Origin: Pseudomonadota bacterium
GTDB lineage: Bacteria > Pseudomonadota > Alphaproteobacteria > Caulobacterales > Caulobacteraceae
DNA length: 7,968 nucleotides
Assembly: GCA_023409795.1 (NCBI GenBank)
Contig: JAEYQX010000040.1
Span: 1 to 7,968 of the forward strand
Direction of reading: 5' to 3'
Below are positions 7,596 through 7,968 of the stretch, in pieces; positions within the stretch are counted from its first letter, which is position 1; every line of letters begins with the position of its first letter. Under the pieces are notes generated by a model. It did not search any database, was not told the origin of the DNA, and saw only the letters and a program-made list of their open reading frames with translations. The translations under genes were made by a program, and so were the position numbers.

Positions 7596-7740
7596 GCGTT
7601 TTCCTCCCGGTACAGGTTAAGCTTCTCCTGACACGCCTTGTCGGAATAGCCAAACAAAATCAATTCGCTCGTTGCCTTAAATACGACTTTTTTCCACGAC
7701 GGGACGACAACGATGTTCCGTGGACTTAGTTCGACGATCT
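7501..7740. other. Low-GC patch across the dioxygenase/hydrolase boundary
   Basis: By hand count the four 60-base blocks from 7501 to 7740 hold 30, 30, 28 and 29 G+C, about 49% in all, whereas the block before is about two thirds G+C, the block after is about 62%, and 7861-7920 is 68%. The patch covers the last roughly 50 codons of the dioxygenase and the first roughly 31 of the hydrolase, including their 4-nt overlap. Both reading frames stay intact and family-like. It may be a recombined segment from a lower-GC donor; that is inference. Confidence 0.7.
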
Positions 7741-7968
7741 CATCCTCGATGATTGCTTGCCCAGTCCCCTCGACCACCACGAAGATGGTGCCGTCGGTCG
7801 CGCGGCGCGGCTGGGTCTCGAAGCCGGCGGGCATCAGCCGCACATGGGCCGAGATGGTGGCCATGATCGAGCCGCCGTTGACCGGGTTCAGGAACTCCAG
7901 GGCGTGGCCCAGGTGCGGGTCGATCTCGGCCCCGGACGAGGCCATGGCATCCAGGGTCGGACGCCACT
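7592..7968 (-). CDS. gtdA: Gentisate 1,2-dioxygenase (C-terminal part only)
   Basis: The frame is open to the right edge; about the last 124 residues are present and the start and N-terminal cupin are outside the window. The sequence from 'WRPTLDAM' through 'HALEFLNPVNGGSIMATISAH', 'VRLMPAGFETQPRRATDGTI' and 'VVVEGTGQAII' to 'VVVPSWKKV' matches the C-terminal cupin of bicupin gentisate 1,2-dioxygenases, ending in the family-like 'FGYSDKACQEKLNLYREE'. The Fe(II) enzyme opens gentisate to maleylpyruvate in the cytosol; the catalytic iron ligands of the N-terminal cupin cannot be checked here. Salicylate 1,2-dioxygenase and 1-hydroxy-2-naphthoate dioxygenase are relatives, but the maleylpyruvate isomerase and fumarylpyruvate hydrolase downstream favour gentisate. 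It is the first of the five minus-strand genes seen and overlaps the hydrolase by 4 nt. Its last roughly 50 codons (below about 7740) are AT-richer than the upstream part (TTG, TTT, ATT, AAA). Confidence 0.9.
   Translation of the reverse strand, partial: WRPTLDAMASSGAEIDPHLGHALEFLNPVNGGSIMATISAHVRLMPAGFETQPRRATDGTIFVVVEGTGQAIIEDEIVELSPRNIVVVPSWKKVVFKATSELILFGYSDKACQEKLNLYREENA

Noticed and set aside
1..7968. CRISPR arrays, tRNA/rRNA genes, insertion sequences, phage or defence genes
   Set aside because: I scanned both strands by eye for repeats and for familiar motifs and found none; the window is metabolic and transport genes throughout.

Overview
The window is a high-GC stretch (about 65-68% in most coding parts) that reads like an alphaproteobacterium, most plausibly Caulobacterales or Sphingomonadales. 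That placement is an inference from three things: the GC-rich codon use, a large TonB-dependent receptor with the plug sequence typical of those groups, and an alginate-export-type porin inside an aromatic degradation cluster. No rRNA, tRNA, CRISPR array or transposase is visible.

Left part, plus strand (1-3283). The 3' half of a COG4529-type FAD/NAD(P)-binding protein ends at 680. A 208-nt AT-rich spacer with a small perfect palindrome follows. Then comes a TonB-dependent outer-membrane receptor (889-3283) that is clearly broken: it has two in-frame nonsense codons and two single-base frameshifts, yet its plug, barrel and C-terminal aromatic residue are all still readable. Repairing the four lesions would give a protein of about 798 residues.

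Centre. A hairpin flanked by A and T runs (3301-3329) lies between the convergent receptor pseudogene and the minus-strand operon and probably ends transcription from both sides.

Right part, minus strand (7968 down to 3335). Five genes lie head to tail, in transcription order: gentisate 1,2-dioxygenase (only its C-terminal part is in the window), a fumarylacetoacetate-hydrolase-family enzyme (probable fumarylpyruvate hydrolase), an aromatic acid:H+ symporter-type MFS permease, a zeta-class glutathione transferase (probable maleylpyruvate isomerase) and an alginate-export-family porin. Together they make a coherent gentisate unit. The porin and permease would bring an aromatic acid across the outer and inner membranes. 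The dioxygenase opens gentisate to maleylpyruvate, the isomerase makes fumarylpyruvate, and the hydrolase releases fumarate and pyruvate. The operon promoter, any regulator and the upstream gentisate-forming hydroxylase would lie beyond base 7968.

The most notable observations are the densely damaged receptor beside an intact catabolic operon, and a sharp low-GC patch of about 240 bp (about 7501-7740, close to 49% GC by hand count) that straddles the dioxygenase/hydrolase boundary. I did not find convincing evidence of an undescribed system here.
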